A stretch of 64,000 bases of DNA from Actinomadura sp. J1-007. GTDB lineage: Bacteria; Actinomycetota; Actinomycetes; Streptosporangiales; Streptosporangiaceae. A program made the position numbers and the translations under genes. The notes below the pieces were generated by a model. The model did no database searches and had not been told where the DNA came from. It saw only the letters and a list, made by a program, of their open reading frames with translations. Positions 31,091 to 39,758 of the stretch are shown piece by piece. The stretch covers positions 682,001 through 746,000 of the forward strand of contig NZ_WING01000002.1 in assembly GCF_009793335.1 (NCBI RefSeq), in the 5' to 3' direction. Every line of letters starts with the position of its first letter. Position 1 is the stretch's first letter.

Positions 31091-31333
31091 GTGATCATCG
31101 CAACGTCCATCGTGCTCATCGTCACGAGCCTGCTGATGGTGGTCCTCGTCCTGATGCACAAGGGCAAGGGCGGCGGCCTGTCCGACATGTTCGGCGGCGG
31201 CGTCTCTTCGTCCCTCGGCGGATCGTCGGTCGTCGAGCGCAATCTCGACCGCCTGACCGTCGGCACCGGTGTGATCTGGTTCGCCTCGATCATCGTGCTG
31301 GGGCTGCTGTTCAAGGGCAAGGGCGTCGGCTGA
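31091..31333 (+). CDS. secG: Preprotein translocase subunit SecG
   Basis: An 80-residue protein with two TM helices (IATSIVLIVTSLLMVVLVLM and TGVIWFASIIVLGLLF). The conserved loop HKGKGGGLSDMFGGGVSS ... VVERNLDRLT joins them. It is an auxiliary subunit of SecYEG protein export. The GTG start and the position after tpiA are standard for actinobacteria. The 180 bp before it contains a short CCCCGC/GCGGGG hairpin but no gene. Confidence 0.94.
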   Translation: MIIATSIVLIVTSLLMVVLVLMHKGKGGGLSDMFGGGVSSSLGGSSVVERNLDRLTVGTGVIWFASIIVLGLLFKGKGVG

Positions 31334-31414
31334 GCCGGCCGGAGCAACGTACATCGCCGCGCCGAGCGCCCTCGCGGGCACCGCGCGGCGGCAGACTTCA
31401 ACGAGGAGTAGTCC

Positions 31415-31785
31415 GTGGGTAGTGGCAACGCGATTCGGGGCAGCCGTGTCGGGGCCGGTCCGATGGGGGAGGCCGAGCGCGGAGACGCGGCGCCCGCGTA
31501 TGGGTCACCTTCTACTGTGCCAACCGGCACGAGACCCGCCCAGCTTCGCGACGGACGTCGCGGTCCCCGACACCTGGGACTGCCCCGCTGCGGGTTCCCG
31601 GCCGGGCAGGACTCGGAGAACCCCCGGCCCCGCCGAAGACCGAGCCCTACAAGACGCACCTGGCGTACGTGAAGGAGCGCCGGAGCGACGAGGACGGCGA
31701 GGCCATCCTCGAAGAGGCCCTCGCCAAGCTCCGCGAGAAGCGCGCCGCCGTCAGGAAGGCCCTGGAGTCCGCGGGTCGCAGCTGA
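31415..31785 (+). CDS. rbpA: RNA polymerase-binding protein RbpA, four apparent frameshifts
   Basis: The GTG start (31415) gives MGSGNAIRGSRVGAGPMGEA. The zinc-ribbon core (WVTFYCANRHETRPSF, then VAVPDTWDCP and CGFPAGQDSEN) and the sigma-binding end (EPYKTHLAYVKERRSDEDGE, then ALAKLREKRAAVRKALESAG) are all present but in different frames. They rejoin if one C is added at each of 31493-31495, 31539-31541, 31583-31586 and 31621-31625. RbpA stabilises the principal sigma factor on RNA polymerase and is important or essential in actinobacteria. Four clean single-base losses in it argue for sequencing error and not decay. ACGAGGAG lies upstream of the start. Its place after secG is standard. Confidence 0.9.
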
Positions 31786-31935
31786 CCCCGCCCCCTCCGT
31801 TCCCTCGCCTCGGCCCGGCTCCCCCTGGGAGACCGGGCCGTTCGCGTCCCGGCGCCGGCGGCGCGGGTGGGGCGGGCGCCCGCCGGTGGGGCGGGCGGGG
31901 TTCCGCTCCGGCGCGCGGGCGTTGATGATCAGTGG

Positions 31936-32556
31936 ATGACCAACTCCCTCTTCGCCCGCTACTTCGACCTCGTCGCGGGCCGTGCCGAAGAACGGGGCCA
32001 GGCCGAACTGCGCCGCGAGCTGCTGGACGGGCTGTCCGGCCACGTGGTGGAGATCGGCGCCGGGAACGGCCTGAACTTCCCGCACTACCCGTCCGGGGTC
32101 CGCGACGTGATCGCCGTCGAGCCCCAGCCGTTCCTGCGCGAGCGGGCCGGGGCGGCGGCGCGCACCGCCCGCGTCCCGATCCGGCTGCTGGACGGCACCG
32201 CCGAGGCGATCCCGCTGGACGACGCGTCCGCCGACGCCGTCGTGGTGTCGGGCGTGCTGTGCTCGGTGTCGGACCCGGTCGCCGCGCTCGCCGAGTTCCG
32301 GCGCATCCTGCGGCCGGGCGGCGAGGTCCGCTTCTACGAGCACGTCCGGTCCGGCGGCGGCTGGGGCCGCCGCCAGGACCTCCTCGACCGGCTGTGGTCG
32401 CGCCTCAACGGCGGCTGCCACTGCAACCGCGACACCGTCACGACGATCGAGCGCGCCGGGTACGACCTGAAGTCCCGCCGCAACCTGATCTTCCCGCCGA
32501 GCGCGAAGGTCTCCGTCGTCGCGCCGCGGGTGATCGGCGTGGCCGTGCCGCGCTGA
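31936..32556 (+). CDS. Class I SAM-dependent methyltransferase
   Basis: A 206-residue Rossmann methyltransferase. Motif I HVVEIGAGNGLNFPHY near residue 38, an acidic loop DVIAVEPQPFLRE, motif II GTAEAIPLDDASADAVVVSG and motif III RRILRPGGEVRFYEHV. It has the layout of the UbiE/arsenite-type small-molecule methyltransferases. A Cys/His segment (NGGCHCNRDTVTTIERAGYD) follows. Substrate unknown. Confidence 0.8.
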   Translation: MTNSLFARYFDLVAGRAEERGQAELRRELLDGLSGHVVEIGAGNGLNFPHYPSGVRDVIAVEPQPFLRERAGAAARTARVPIRLLDGTAEAIPLDDASADAVVVSGVLCSVSDPVAALAEFRRILRPGGEVRFYEHVRSGGGWGRRQDLLDRLWSRLNGGCHCNRDTVTTIERAGYDLKSRRNLIFPPSAKVSVVAPRVIGVAVPR

Positions 32557-32577
32557 GGCCCGTACGGCACGCGCGGG

Positions 32578-33384
32578 TCACGGGGCGGAGGCCCAGAGGT
32601 TCGCGAGGGCGCCGTTGACGGTCTCCGGCGTCTCCACGTGCGGGTAGTGGGCCGCGCCCCGCGCGCGCAGCAGCGTCGCGCCGATGCGGTCGGCGGTCAC
32701 CCTGGCGCAGGCCATGATCGGCTCGCCGCCGCGCTCCCGGTAGAGGTCCAGGGCGTTCTCCCAGGTCCCGGTGATCACCAGTTTGGGCCAGGGCGCGGCG
32801 GCGAGCGCGGCGACGGGGATCGGCGCCTCCCAGCACGGCCGCTCGCGCAGGGCGGACGCGGCGGCGCGCAGCCGCCGCGGCGTCGGCTCCAGCGGCGGGA
32901 GGCCGACGGCGTCGGTCGCGGCCGCCAGGTACGTCTCGGGCGGCAGGTCGGCGGGCAGCTCCGCGAGGCCCGCGCGGTTGGCCTCCAGCGCCGCGGCGAC
33001 CAGGGGGTGGTCCGCCGCCGCCTGGTAGCAGCCCGGCTCGATCAGCGTGAGGGACCGGACCGCCTCGGGCCGCCGCGCCGCCGCCAGCATCGCCGCGACG
33101 CCGCCGTAGGAGTGCCCGACGAGGTGTGCGCCGTCGCCGAGCAGCCCGGCGATGTCGTCCGCGTCGACCTCGTAGTCGCTGGCGAACGCGTCCGAGCCGG
33201 TGCCGGCGCTCGCGCCGTGGCCGCGCCGGTCCATCGCGAGGACGCGGAAGCGGCCGGCCAGGGGGCGCTGCGCGGCGAAGCCGAACTCGGGGTCGTCGCC
33301 CCAGGACGTCGATCCGTGGACGAGCACGGCGGTGGCTGCGCCGCCTTCCGTGTCGTCCCAGACGGTCGCGTGGACGTCGGCCAT
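32578..33384 (-). CDS. Alpha/beta-fold hydrolase
   Basis: A 268-residue hydrolase with an oxyanion region AVLVHGSTSWGDD, MDRRGHGAS, a nucleophile elbow LVGHSYGGVAAM (Ser near residue 98) and a C-terminal GAAHYPHVETPE supplying the His. The ATG at 33384 has GGAGG 5 nt upstream, which is preferred over an ATG 12 bp earlier. It is divergent from a TetR gene across a region with a perfect operator-like palindrome, so it is a likely target of that regulator. Confidence 0.8.
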   Translation of the reverse strand: MADVHATVWDDTEGGAATAVLVHGSTSWGDDPEFGFAAQRPLAGRFRVLAMDRRGHGASAGTGSDAFASDYEVDADDIAGLLGDGAHLVGHSYGGVAAMLAAARRPEAVRSLTLIEPGCYQAAADHPLVAAALEANRAGLAELPADLPPETYLAAATDAVGLPPLEPTPRRLRAAASALRERPCWEAPIPVAALAAAPWPKLVITGTWENALDLYRERGGEPIMACARVTADRIGATLLRARGAAHYPHVETPETVNGALANLWASAP

Positions 33385-33408
33385 GTCCGCCTCCAAGTGT
33401 TAAACGTC

Positions 33409-33425
33409 GTTCAAGAGTCTTGAAC
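33409..33425. promoter_or_regulatory. Operator-like palindrome for the divergent TetR/hydrolase pair
   Basis: GTTCAAGAGTCTTGAAC is a perfect 8-bp inverted repeat around one central base. It lies between the two divergent starts and overlaps the -35 region of the TetR promoter, fitting autoregulation by the adjacent TetR protein. Confidence 0.6.
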
Positions 33426-33431
33426 ACTGTA

Positions 33432-33437
33432 TAGGAT
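33432..33437 (+). promoter_or_regulatory. -10 element for a leaderless tetR transcript
   Basis: TAGGAT fits TANNNT and ends 6 nt before the GTG at 33444. There is no ribosome-binding sequence between them, as expected for a leaderless mRNA. Confidence 0.45.
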
Positions 33438-33443
33438 AAGGGC

Positions 33444-34181
33444 GTGCCCACTTCCTCGGTATGGCTGCGGCCCGACCGGCCGCCCCGCGACCGGCGGCTC
33501 GACCGCGCGGAGCTCGTCCGGCGCGCCGTCGCGATCCTCGACGCGGAGGGCCGCGCCGGGCTGTCGATGCGCCGCGTCGCGGGCGAGCTGGGCGTGACGG
33601 CCGGCGCCCTGTACTGGTACGTCGCGACCAAGGACGAGCTGCTGGAACTCGCGTTCGACGACGTCCTCGGCGAGGTCCTCGCGGAGATCGGCCCGGCGGC
33701 GGAGGCGCGGCGCCCGGCGGACGGCGGGGGAGGGGAGTGGCGGGAACGGGTCGCCGCGCTCGCCTCGGCGCACCGGGGGATGCTGCTGCGGCACCCGTGG
33801 GCGCTGACCGATCTCGTGGGGCAGCCCAACCTGGGCCCGAACGCCTTCGCGCTGGCGGAGGCCGGGCTGGGGGCGCTGTCGGCGGCGGGCTTCGCCGGCG
33901 CCGACCTGGACGCCGCGCTCGCCGCCGTCAACGACCACGTCGTGGGCGCCGCCACCGCCGAGGTCGCGTGGCGCGCCGCGCTGGAGCGGTCGGGGCGGTG
34001 GCGGGACGAGGCCGCGGCCGACTACCTGCGCCGCGCGACGGAACGGCACCCGCTGCTCGCCCGCCGGATGGCGGCGGACGCCTCCGCCGGCCTGGACGTG
34101 GACCGCGAGTGCGACCGGCGGTTCGCGTTCGGCCTCGGCTGCGTCCTGGACGGTTTGGCGGCCAGGCTCACCGCCGAATGA
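33444..34181 (+). CDS. TetR/AcrR-family regulator
   Basis: A 245-residue regulator. The N-terminal helix-turn-helix is LDRAELVRRAVAILDAEGRA, then LSMRRVAGELGVTAGALYWY (recognition helix), with KDELLELAFDDVL after it. The C-terminal domain resembles the tetracycline-repressor type. GTG start at 33444. It probably controls the divergent hydrolase and itself through the palindrome at 33409-33425. Confidence 0.85.
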   Translation: MPTSSVWLRPDRPPRDRRLDRAELVRRAVAILDAEGRAGLSMRRVAGELGVTAGALYWYVATKDELLELAFDDVLGEVLAEIGPAAEARRPADGGGGEWRERVAALASAHRGMLLRHPWALTDLVGQPNLGPNAFALAEAGLGALSAAGFAGADLDAALAAVNDHVVGAATAEVAWRAALERSGRWRDEAAADYLRRATERHPLLARRMAADASAGLDVDRECDRRFAFGLGCVLDGLAARLTAE

Positions 34182-34370
34182 TCGTTCGGAGAAACGGCCC
34201 GCCGGGGCGCGGATCCTCACCGGCGGGCTCGCCCTCACGGCCGCCGTCCTCGCCGTCTCGCCGCGCTCGTACCGTTCGCTCACGCGCCCGGCGTGGCCGC
34301 CGCTGCTGCTCGGTGGTCTCGTGCTCGTCTCGATCCCGTCTCGACCCGCCGTCCGGGCGGGCCGTTATGA
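34178..34370 (+). CDS. Possible small membrane protein, apparent frameshift
   Basis: An ATG overlaps the tetR stop (ATGA). After ten codons the frame breaks at a G4 run (34204-34207). The next frame reads RILTGGLALTAAVLAVSPRS, then YRSLTRPAWPPLLLGGLVLV, which looks like two membrane helices around a basic loop. The 3' end is not clear: the frame runs on into the riboswitch, and a one-base change would stop it near 34370. Weak evidence. I do not recognise it, though DUF3017-like proteins have similar size and two helices. The rest of 34182-34514 holds the glyA promoter and riboswitch. Confidence 0.3.
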
Positions 34371-34371
34371 T
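34366..34371 (+). promoter_or_regulatory. -10 element upstream of the glyA riboswitch
   Basis: TATGAT matches the consensus well and ends about 7 nt before the riboswitch core begins, which is where transcription should start. TCGACC (34341-34346) is a possible weak -35 at 19-bp spacing. Confidence 0.5.
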
Positions 34372-34373
34372 GG

Positions 34374-34460
34374 CGCGGACGCGACTGGCGCAGTCAAGGT
34401 GGAGTCGACCACCGGGGAGCGAAAGTAGTCCGCACACCGCGCGCCTGGGTGTACGGGCCC
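34374..34460 (+). ncRNA. ZTP riboswitch (pfl motif) upstream of glyA
   Basis: The segment carries, in order, the conserved pieces of the pfl RNA: CGCGACTGGCG near the 5' end, GGTGG paired with CCACC across a short loop, immediately followed by CGGGGAGCG, and after a linker a 3' GCGCCTGGG element. The order, spacing and position before a one-carbon gene (glyA) are those of ZTP-sensing riboswitches, which raise expression when 10-formyl-THF is short. Recognition is by eye and no covariance score was computed. Confidence 0.72.
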
Positions 34461-34514
34461 CCGCCGGGGCGCCCGCCCAGCGCGTCCCCGGCGCCGACGA
34501 GCGCGGAGGCAGTC

Positions 34515-35786
34515 ATGCACCAACCGGCCCTTCCCCACCTCCAGAGCCAGGACCCCGAGATCGCGGGGCTGGTCGAGGCGGAGGCCCGCCGCCAGTTCGA
34601 GAAGATCCGGCTGATCGCCTCGGAGAACTACGTCTCGCCCGCCGTCCTGGAGGCGACCGGGTCCGTCCTCACCAACAAGTACTCCGAGGGCTACGCCGGC
34701 CGCCGCTACTACGAGGGCCAGCAGAACGTCGACCCGATCGAGCTGCTCGCGATCGAGCGCGCCAAGGCCCTGTTCGGCGTCGAGCACGCCAACGTCCAGC
34801 CCTACTCGGGGTCGCCCGCCAACCTCGCCGTCTACCTGGCGTTCCTCCAGCCGGGCGACACGGTGATGGGCCTGTCGCTGCCGATGGGCGGGCACCTCAC
34901 GCACGGCTGGTCGGTGTCGGCGACGGGCAGATGGTTCAACCCCGTCCGGTACGAGGTCCGCGCCGAGGACGGCCGGGTCGACATGGACCAGGTCCGCGAC
35001 CTCGCGCTCAAGGAGCGGCCGAAGCTGATCTGGTGCGGCGGCACCGCGGTCCCGCGCACGATCGACTTCCCGGCGTTCGCCGAGATCGCGCGGGAGGCCG
35101 GCGCGGTGCTGGCCGCCGACGTCGCGCACATCGCGGGCCTCATCGCGGGCGGGGCGCACCCGTCCCCGGCCGGCCACGCCGACGTGATCACCACGACCAC
35201 GCACAAGACGCTGCGCGGCCCGCGCGGCGCGATGATCCTGTCGACGCAGGAGCACGCGAAGGCCATCGACAAGGCCGTGTTCCCGGGCCTCCAGGGCGGC
35301 CCGCACGACCACACGACCGCCGCGATCGCGGTGGCGCTGGACGAGGCGTCCCGCCCCGGCTTCGCCGCCTACGCCCACCAGGTCGTCGCCAACGCCAAGG
35401 CCCTCGCGGCCGCGCTGCTCGAACGCGGCTACGACCTGGTCTCCGGCGGCACCGACAACCACCTGGTCCTGATCGACCTGACCGGCAAGGGCGTCCCCGG
35501 CAAGCCCGCCGCGCAGGCCCTCGACCGGGCCGGCATCGAGCTGAACTACAACGCCGTCCCGTTCGACCCGCGCAAGCCGTTCGACCCGTCCGGCCTCCGC
35601 CTCGGCACCGCCGCGATCACCACCCGCGGCCTCACCGAGGACCGGATGCCGCGGATCGCCGCGTGGATCGACGAGGTCGTCCAGGCCGTCGCGGCCGAGG
35701 ACGAGGCGGCGGTGGCCCGCGTCGCGGGCGAGGTCCGCGAACTGCTCGCCGGATACCCCATGCCCGGCTGGGCGACCGCCCCCTGA
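34515..35786 (+). CDS. glyA: Serine hydroxymethyltransferase
   Basis: A 423-residue PLP enzyme interconverting serine plus THF and glycine plus methylene-THF. N-terminal RLIASENYVSPAVLEATGSV, LTNKYSEGYAGRRYYEGQQN, a cofactor region with AADVAHIAGLIAGGAHPSP, and PLP-lysine motif TTTTHKTLRGPRGAMIL. GGAGG precedes the ATG at 34515. Likely controlled by the ZTP riboswitch upstream. Confidence 0.96.
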   Translation: MHQPALPHLQSQDPEIAGLVEAEARRQFEKIRLIASENYVSPAVLEATGSVLTNKYSEGYAGRRYYEGQQNVDPIELLAIERAKALFGVEHANVQPYSGSPANLAVYLAFLQPGDTVMGLSLPMGGHLTHGWSVSATGRWFNPVRYEVRAEDGRVDMDQVRDLALKERPKLIWCGGTAVPRTIDFPAFAEIAREAGAVLAADVAHIAGLIAGGAHPSPAGHADVITTTTHKTLRGPRGAMILSTQEHAKAIDKAVFPGLQGGPHDHTTAAIAVALDEASRPGFAAYAHQVVANAKALAAALLERGYDLVSGGTDNHLVLIDLTGKGVPGKPAAQALDRAGIELNYNAVPFDPRKPFDPSGLRLGTAAITTRGLTEDRMPRIAAWIDEVVQAVAAEDEAAVARVAGEVRELLAGYPMPGWATAP

Positions 35787-35794
35787 CCCGCGCC

Positions 35795-35826
35795 GGCGGG
35801 CGGGCGCCGATCGGTGCCCGCCCGCC
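35795..35826. terminator. Terminator between glyA and a convergent methyltransferase gene
   Basis: A 14-bp stem, GGCGGGCGGGCGCC (35795-35808) with GGTGCCCGCCCGCC (35813-35826), one mismatch, loop GATC. It starts 8 bp after the glyA stop and ends just before the convergent gene's stop (35838), so it can serve both. Confidence 0.62.
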
Positions 35827-35837
35827 CCGCGGGCCGG

Positions 35838-36659
35838 TCAGCGGGCGGTGAGGACGGTGATCATGCGCCAGGCGTCCGGGCGGACAGCGGGACGTCGGCG
35901 AAGTCGCCGTACTGGGCGACGATCTCCAGGGAGCCGGAGAGGCGGACGGCGGCCGCCAGCTCGGTGGCCGACCAGAAGCGGTAGGGGACCACGTCGCGGA
36001 TCACCCGCGTCCCGCCCCGGCTCCGCCGCCGGAGACCGTCATGGTGACGTGGTCGTCGGAGACCTGGGTGACGGGGTCGAGGCGGTCGGACGGCTCGCCC
36101 CAGCGGACGGTGGCGCGCACGTCCCCGCGCTCGACCGTCCAGCCGGTGCTGACGCTCGGGTCGTCGCTGAGCCGGTCGCGCGGGTGCGACATCTCCACCA
36201 CGTAGAGGCCGCCGGGCCGCAGGTGCTCGGCGGCCCGGTCCAGGTGCGCGGTGAACGCGTCCAGCGTCATCAGGTGCGACGTCGAGTCGAGCATGGTCAC
36301 GACGAGGTCGAACCGGCGGCCGAGTGCGAACGCCGTCATGTCCTCCTGGACGACGTCCAGCCCGACGCCCTCCTCCTTGGCCCGCCGCGCGGCGTACGCG
36401 CACATCGCGGGATGCAGGTCCAGCGCCGTCGCCGCCACGCCCCGGCGGGCGAACTCGCGGGCGTGCTCCGCCGGGCCCGCCGCCAGCTCCAGGACGTCGC
36501 GCACGCCGCCGCCGTCCAGCCCGCCGAGCGCGGGCCGGGGCCCGCCGCGCCCGCGCGGTGGCGGGCCGTCCAGCGCAGCAGCACGTCCACCTCCGCGGGC
36601 ACGTCGCGGAACGAACAGGCCAGCTCGTACGCCCAGGGGTCGTCGTAGATACCGGTCAC
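35838..36659 (-). CDS. Class I SAM-dependent methyltransferase, three apparent frameshifts
   Basis: From the GTG at 36659: MTGIYDDPWAYELACSFRDV, PAEVDVLLRWTARHR, then after a break VRDVLELAAGPAEHAREFARRG (motif I), ALDLHPAMCAYAARRAKEEG, LVVTMLDSTSHLMTLDAF and EHLRPGGLYVVEMSHPRD. After a second break comes VIRDVVPYRFWSATELAAAV, GSLEIVAQYGDFADV, and after a third AWRMITVLTAR. One base each at 36537-36540, 36015-36018 and 35878-35880 rejoins a protein of about 270 residues. The density of breaks allows real decay, but all are single-base losses like those elsewhere. Confidence 0.7.
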
Positions 36660-36875
36660 CGCGCCATCCTTCCAGCGGCCCCGCCCGGACGTCCGGGGAA
36701 ACGCCGCAGGCCGCGCCCGTCTGGAACGATCCGCGGCCGGGACGGGCGCGGCGGGCGGGGCCGCGGGCCGTCCCCGCGGCCGCCTGTGGCGCGACCGCCA
36801 CGTCCTCCTGCGGAGCCGGTTCCACATTGCGGACAGGGGTTGAGGGGCCCGCCGCGACGGCCTAGCGTGCGGTGA

Positions 36876-37550
36876 GTGATCGACCCCTTGAGCGGTGAGC
36901 ACGTCAACGATCCACCTCCGCGGGACCCGCCGGGAACGCGCCTGCCCCTCCTGCTCCCCCGCGCGCTCGGCGACGAGCAGCGCGAGGTCTACGACGCCGT
37001 GACGGGCGGCGCGCGCGGGCCGCGCTCGGGACGGCGCCCGGCCTTCCGGATGGTGGACGAGGCGGGCCGGCTGCTCGGGCCGTTCAACGCGATGCTCTAC
37101 AGCCCGGCCGTCGGGCTGCCGCTCCAGGAGCTCGGGGCCGCGCTGCGGTTCCGCACCGGGTTCACCAAGCGGGAGCGGGAGATCGCGACGCTGGTGGTGG
37201 CCGCGCACGCCCGCTCGGACTTCGAGTGGTACGCGCACGAGCGCGCCGGCCTCGGCGCCGGGCTCACCGAGCACGAGGTCGCCGCGTTGCGCGCCGGGCG
37301 GGCGCCGATGCTCGGCGACGTCCGCGAGCGGGTGGTGTACGAGGCGGCGCGGCAGCTCGCCGCCGAGGGCGACCTCGGCGACGCGGTGTTCACCGAGGCG
37401 ACGGCGACGCTCGGCCGCGCCGCCGTCGTCGAACTGGTCACGCTGGTCGGGTACTACGCGGCCCTCGCCCTCCAGCTCCGGGTGTTCCGGGTGGGCGTGC
37501 CGGACGGCGAGCCCGCGCCCGCGTGGGAACAGGACGATCCCCATGACTGA
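36876..37550 (+). CDS. Carboxymuconolactone decarboxylase-family protein
   Basis: A 224-residue AhpD/CMD-like protein. The core helices include FNAMLYSPAVGLPLQELGAA, TGFTKREREIATLVVAAHAR and FEWYAHERAGLGAGLTEHEV (with the conserved E..H). The usual CxxC of AhpD is absent (AHARSDFEW), so a decarboxylase-like or binding role is more likely than peroxidase. The end overlaps the next gene by 8 bp. Confidence 0.75.
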   Translation: MIDPLSGEHVNDPPPRDPPGTRLPLLLPRALGDEQREVYDAVTGGARGPRSGRRPAFRMVDEAGRLLGPFNAMLYSPAVGLPLQELGAALRFRTGFTKREREIATLVVAAHARSDFEWYAHERAGLGAGLTEHEVAALRAGRAPMLGDVRERVVYEAARQLAAEGDLGDAVFTEATATLGRAAVVELVTLVGYYAALALQLRVFRVGVPDGEPAPAWEQDDPHD

Positions 37551-38217
37551 CGTGCTGCGGACCGGGCGCCTCGCGCTGCACCCCGTGGGCATGAGCGACC
37601 ACCGGGCGCTGCTCGCGCACTGGACCGGGCCGCTCGTCCGGCGGTACCTGCTGGACGACCTGGTGATCACCCCGGTGCAGGTCACCGAGATCATCGCGGC
37701 CAGCCAGCGCGACTTCGCGACCGCCGGGTACGGCCTGTGGGCGCTGCGTCCCGGGCCGCTGATCGACGCGCGCCCCGGCGCCCGCAGGGCCGGCGCGCGG
37801 CCGTACGGGCGCGGCGCGCGGGGGCGGGGCGGCCTCCCCACCGCCGGCCCCGACCCGGACGGCGCGCTCGTCGGCGTGGTCGGGCTGCGCCGCCAGGAGG
37901 GCCCGGCGGGCCGGGGCCCGGACGTCGAGATCGTCTACAGCCTGGAGCCGGACCGGTGGGGGCAGGGCCTCGCCGCCGAGGCGGCCCGCGCCGTCCTCGA
38001 CTACGCGTTCGGCGTCGTCGGCCTGCCCCGGGTGACCGCCGAGATCGACGCGCGCAACTCCTCGTCCGCCGAGGTCGTCGAACGGCTCGGCATGCGGCCG
38101 TGGCGGCGCGGCGCGGGCGGCGGCCCCGACGCCGGCGCGAACGGCCCGGACGGGCCCGCCTACTACGCCGCGTACCGCACCGCCTGGCTCGGCGCCCGCC
38201 CGGCCATCGACGCCTGA
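37543..38217 (+). CDS. GNAT-family N-acetyltransferase (RimJ/RimL type)
   Basis: A 224-residue acetyltransferase beginning LRTGRLALHPVGMSDHRAL. The acetyl-CoA loop region is DVEIVYSLEPDRWGQGLAAE, AARAVLDYAF follows, and RVTAEIDARNSSSAEVVERL is typical of the RimJ/RimL group. A Gly/Arg/Pro-rich insertion (about residues 75-105) is unusual. It overlaps the preceding gene and is probably co-expressed. Confidence 0.78.
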   Translation: MTDVLRTGRLALHPVGMSDHRALLAHWTGPLVRRYLLDDLVITPVQVTEIIAASQRDFATAGYGLWALRPGPLIDARPGARRAGARPYGRGARGRGGLPTAGPDPDGALVGVVGLRRQEGPAGRGPDVEIVYSLEPDRWGQGLAAEAARAVLDYAFGVVGLPRVTAEIDARNSSSAEVVERLGMRPWRRGAGGGPDAGANGPDGPAYYAAYRTAWLGARPAIDA

Positions 38218-38297
38218 ACCCGTACCCCGTCCGCGCGGCGACGACGGGATCCGTGGCGCTCTGGCCGTTCCGCGATCGGATCCTTCAGGATGAGGGG

Positions 38298-39758
38298 ATG
38301 AGGTCCCCTGGCGCCCCGCTCGCCGAAGGCTTCGCCAACGGCGGCGTCTCGTACTGGTACCGCCCGATCGGCCGCCCCGTCCCCGGCCCCCGCCTCCCCG
38401 GCCCGCGCACCGCCGACGTCTGCGTGGTGGGTGCCGGCTACACCGGCCTGTGGACCGCGTACTACCTCAAGAAGGCCCGCCCCGGCCTGCGCGTCGTCGT
38501 GCTGGAGCGGGAGTTCGCCGGGTACGGCGCGTCCGGCCGCAACGGCGGCTGGGCCGTCGGCGAGCTGGCGGGCTCCCGCGAACGCTACGCCGCCGCGCAC
38601 GGCCGTGCCGCGACGGTCGCGCTGCAACGGGCCATGTTCGGCGCGGTCGACGAGATCGCGCGCGTCGCGCGGGCGGAGGGCATCGACGCCGACCTGGTCA
38701 AGGGCGGCGTCCTGACCGTCGCGCGCAACGCCGCCCAGCGCGCCCGCCTGGAGGAGCTGGTCGCCTCGGCGCCCGCGTGGGGCTGGGACGGCGGCGACCT
38801 GCGGCTGCTGGACCGGGCCGAACGCGACGACCGGCTGCGCGTCGAGGGCATGACGGCCGCCGCGTGGAGCCCGCACTGCGCCCGCGTGCAGCCCGCCGCG
38901 CTCGTCCAGGGGCTCGCGCAGGCCGTCCGCGACCTCGGCGTCGAGGTGTACGAGCGCACGCCCGCCCTGCGGATCCTCCCGCGCGCGAACGGCGCCCCGG
39001 CCGCCGCCGCGACCCCGTACGGCACGGTGACGGCGGAGTACGTCGTCCGCGCGACCGAGGGGTTCACCGCCGCGCTGGAGGGCCACCACCGCGCCTGGCT
39101 GCCCATGAACAGCTCGATGATCGTGACGACGCCGCTGCCGGACGGCGCGTGGAAGCGGATCGGCTGGGAGCGCCGCGAGCTGCTCGGCGACATGGCGCAC
39201 TACTACGTGTACGCCCAGCGCACGGGCGACGGGCGGATCGCGTTCGGCGGCCGGGGCCGGCCGTACCGCTACGCCTCCCGGCTGCGCGACCTCGGCGCCG
39301 GGCCGGACGGCGCGGGCCGGACGAGCCCGGCGACGGTGGACGCGCTGTGGCGGGCGCTGACGGGAATGTTCCCGGCGGTCGCCGCCGAGGGCGGGCAGGT
39401 CGCGCACGCCTGGTCGGGCGTCCTCGGCGTCCCGCGCGACTGGTGCGCGGCCGTCGCCGTGGACCACCTCACCGGGCTCGGCCACGCGGGCGGCTACACC
39501 GGGCACGGCGTCGCCGCGTCCAACCTCGCCGGGCGAACGCTGCGCGACCTGCTGCTGCGCCGCGACACGGACCTCACCGCGCTGCCGTGGACCGGGCGCC
39601 GCGTCCGCCGCTGGGAGCCCGAGCCGCTGCGCTGGCTCGGCGTCCAGGCGATGTACGCCCTCTACCGCGCCGCCGACGCCCGCGAGGCCGCCGCCGCGTC
39701 GCCCCGGACCTCGGCCCTCGCCCGCGTGGCGGCGGCCGTCACCGGCCACGACCGCTAG
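38298..39758 (+). CDS. FAD-dependent amine/amino-acid oxidoreductase (DAO family)
   Basis: A 486-residue flavoprotein with an FAD-binding motif ADVCVVGAGYTGLWTAYYLK near residue 38, then VLEREFAGYGASGRNGGWAV (the glycine-rich second motif). The C-terminal FAD contact is GHAGGYTGHGVAASNLAGRT. It resembles gamma-glutamylputrescine oxidase-like enzymes. The ATG at 38298 follows a GAGGGG. The stop overlaps the convergent gene by 4 bp. Confidence 0.82.
   Translation: MRSPGAPLAEGFANGGVSYWYRPIGRPVPGPRLPGPRTADVCVVGAGYTGLWTAYYLKKARPGLRVVVLEREFAGYGASGRNGGWAVGELAGSRERYAAAHGRAATVALQRAMFGAVDEIARVARAEGIDADLVKGGVLTVARNAAQRARLEELVASAPAWGWDGGDLRLLDRAERDDRLRVEGMTAAAWSPHCARVQPAALVQGLAQAVRDLGVEVYERTPALRILPRANGAPAAAATPYGTVTAEYVVRATEGFTAALEGHHRAWLPMNSSMIVTTPLPDGAWKRIGWERRELLGDMAHYYVYAQRTGDGRIAFGGRGRPYRYASRLRDLGAGPDGAGRTSPATVDALWRALTGMFPAVAAEGGQVAHAWSGVLGVPRDWCAAVAVDHLTGLGHAGGYTGHGVAASNLAGRTLRDLLLRRDTDLTALPWTGRRVRRWEPEPLRWLGVQAMYALYRAADAREAAAASPRTSALARVAAAVTGHDR

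Noticed and set aside
31415..31785. rbpA as a pseudogene
   Set aside because: Four one-base losses all in C runs and all exactly repairable, in a gene important for transcription and next to intact secG, fit sequencing error better.
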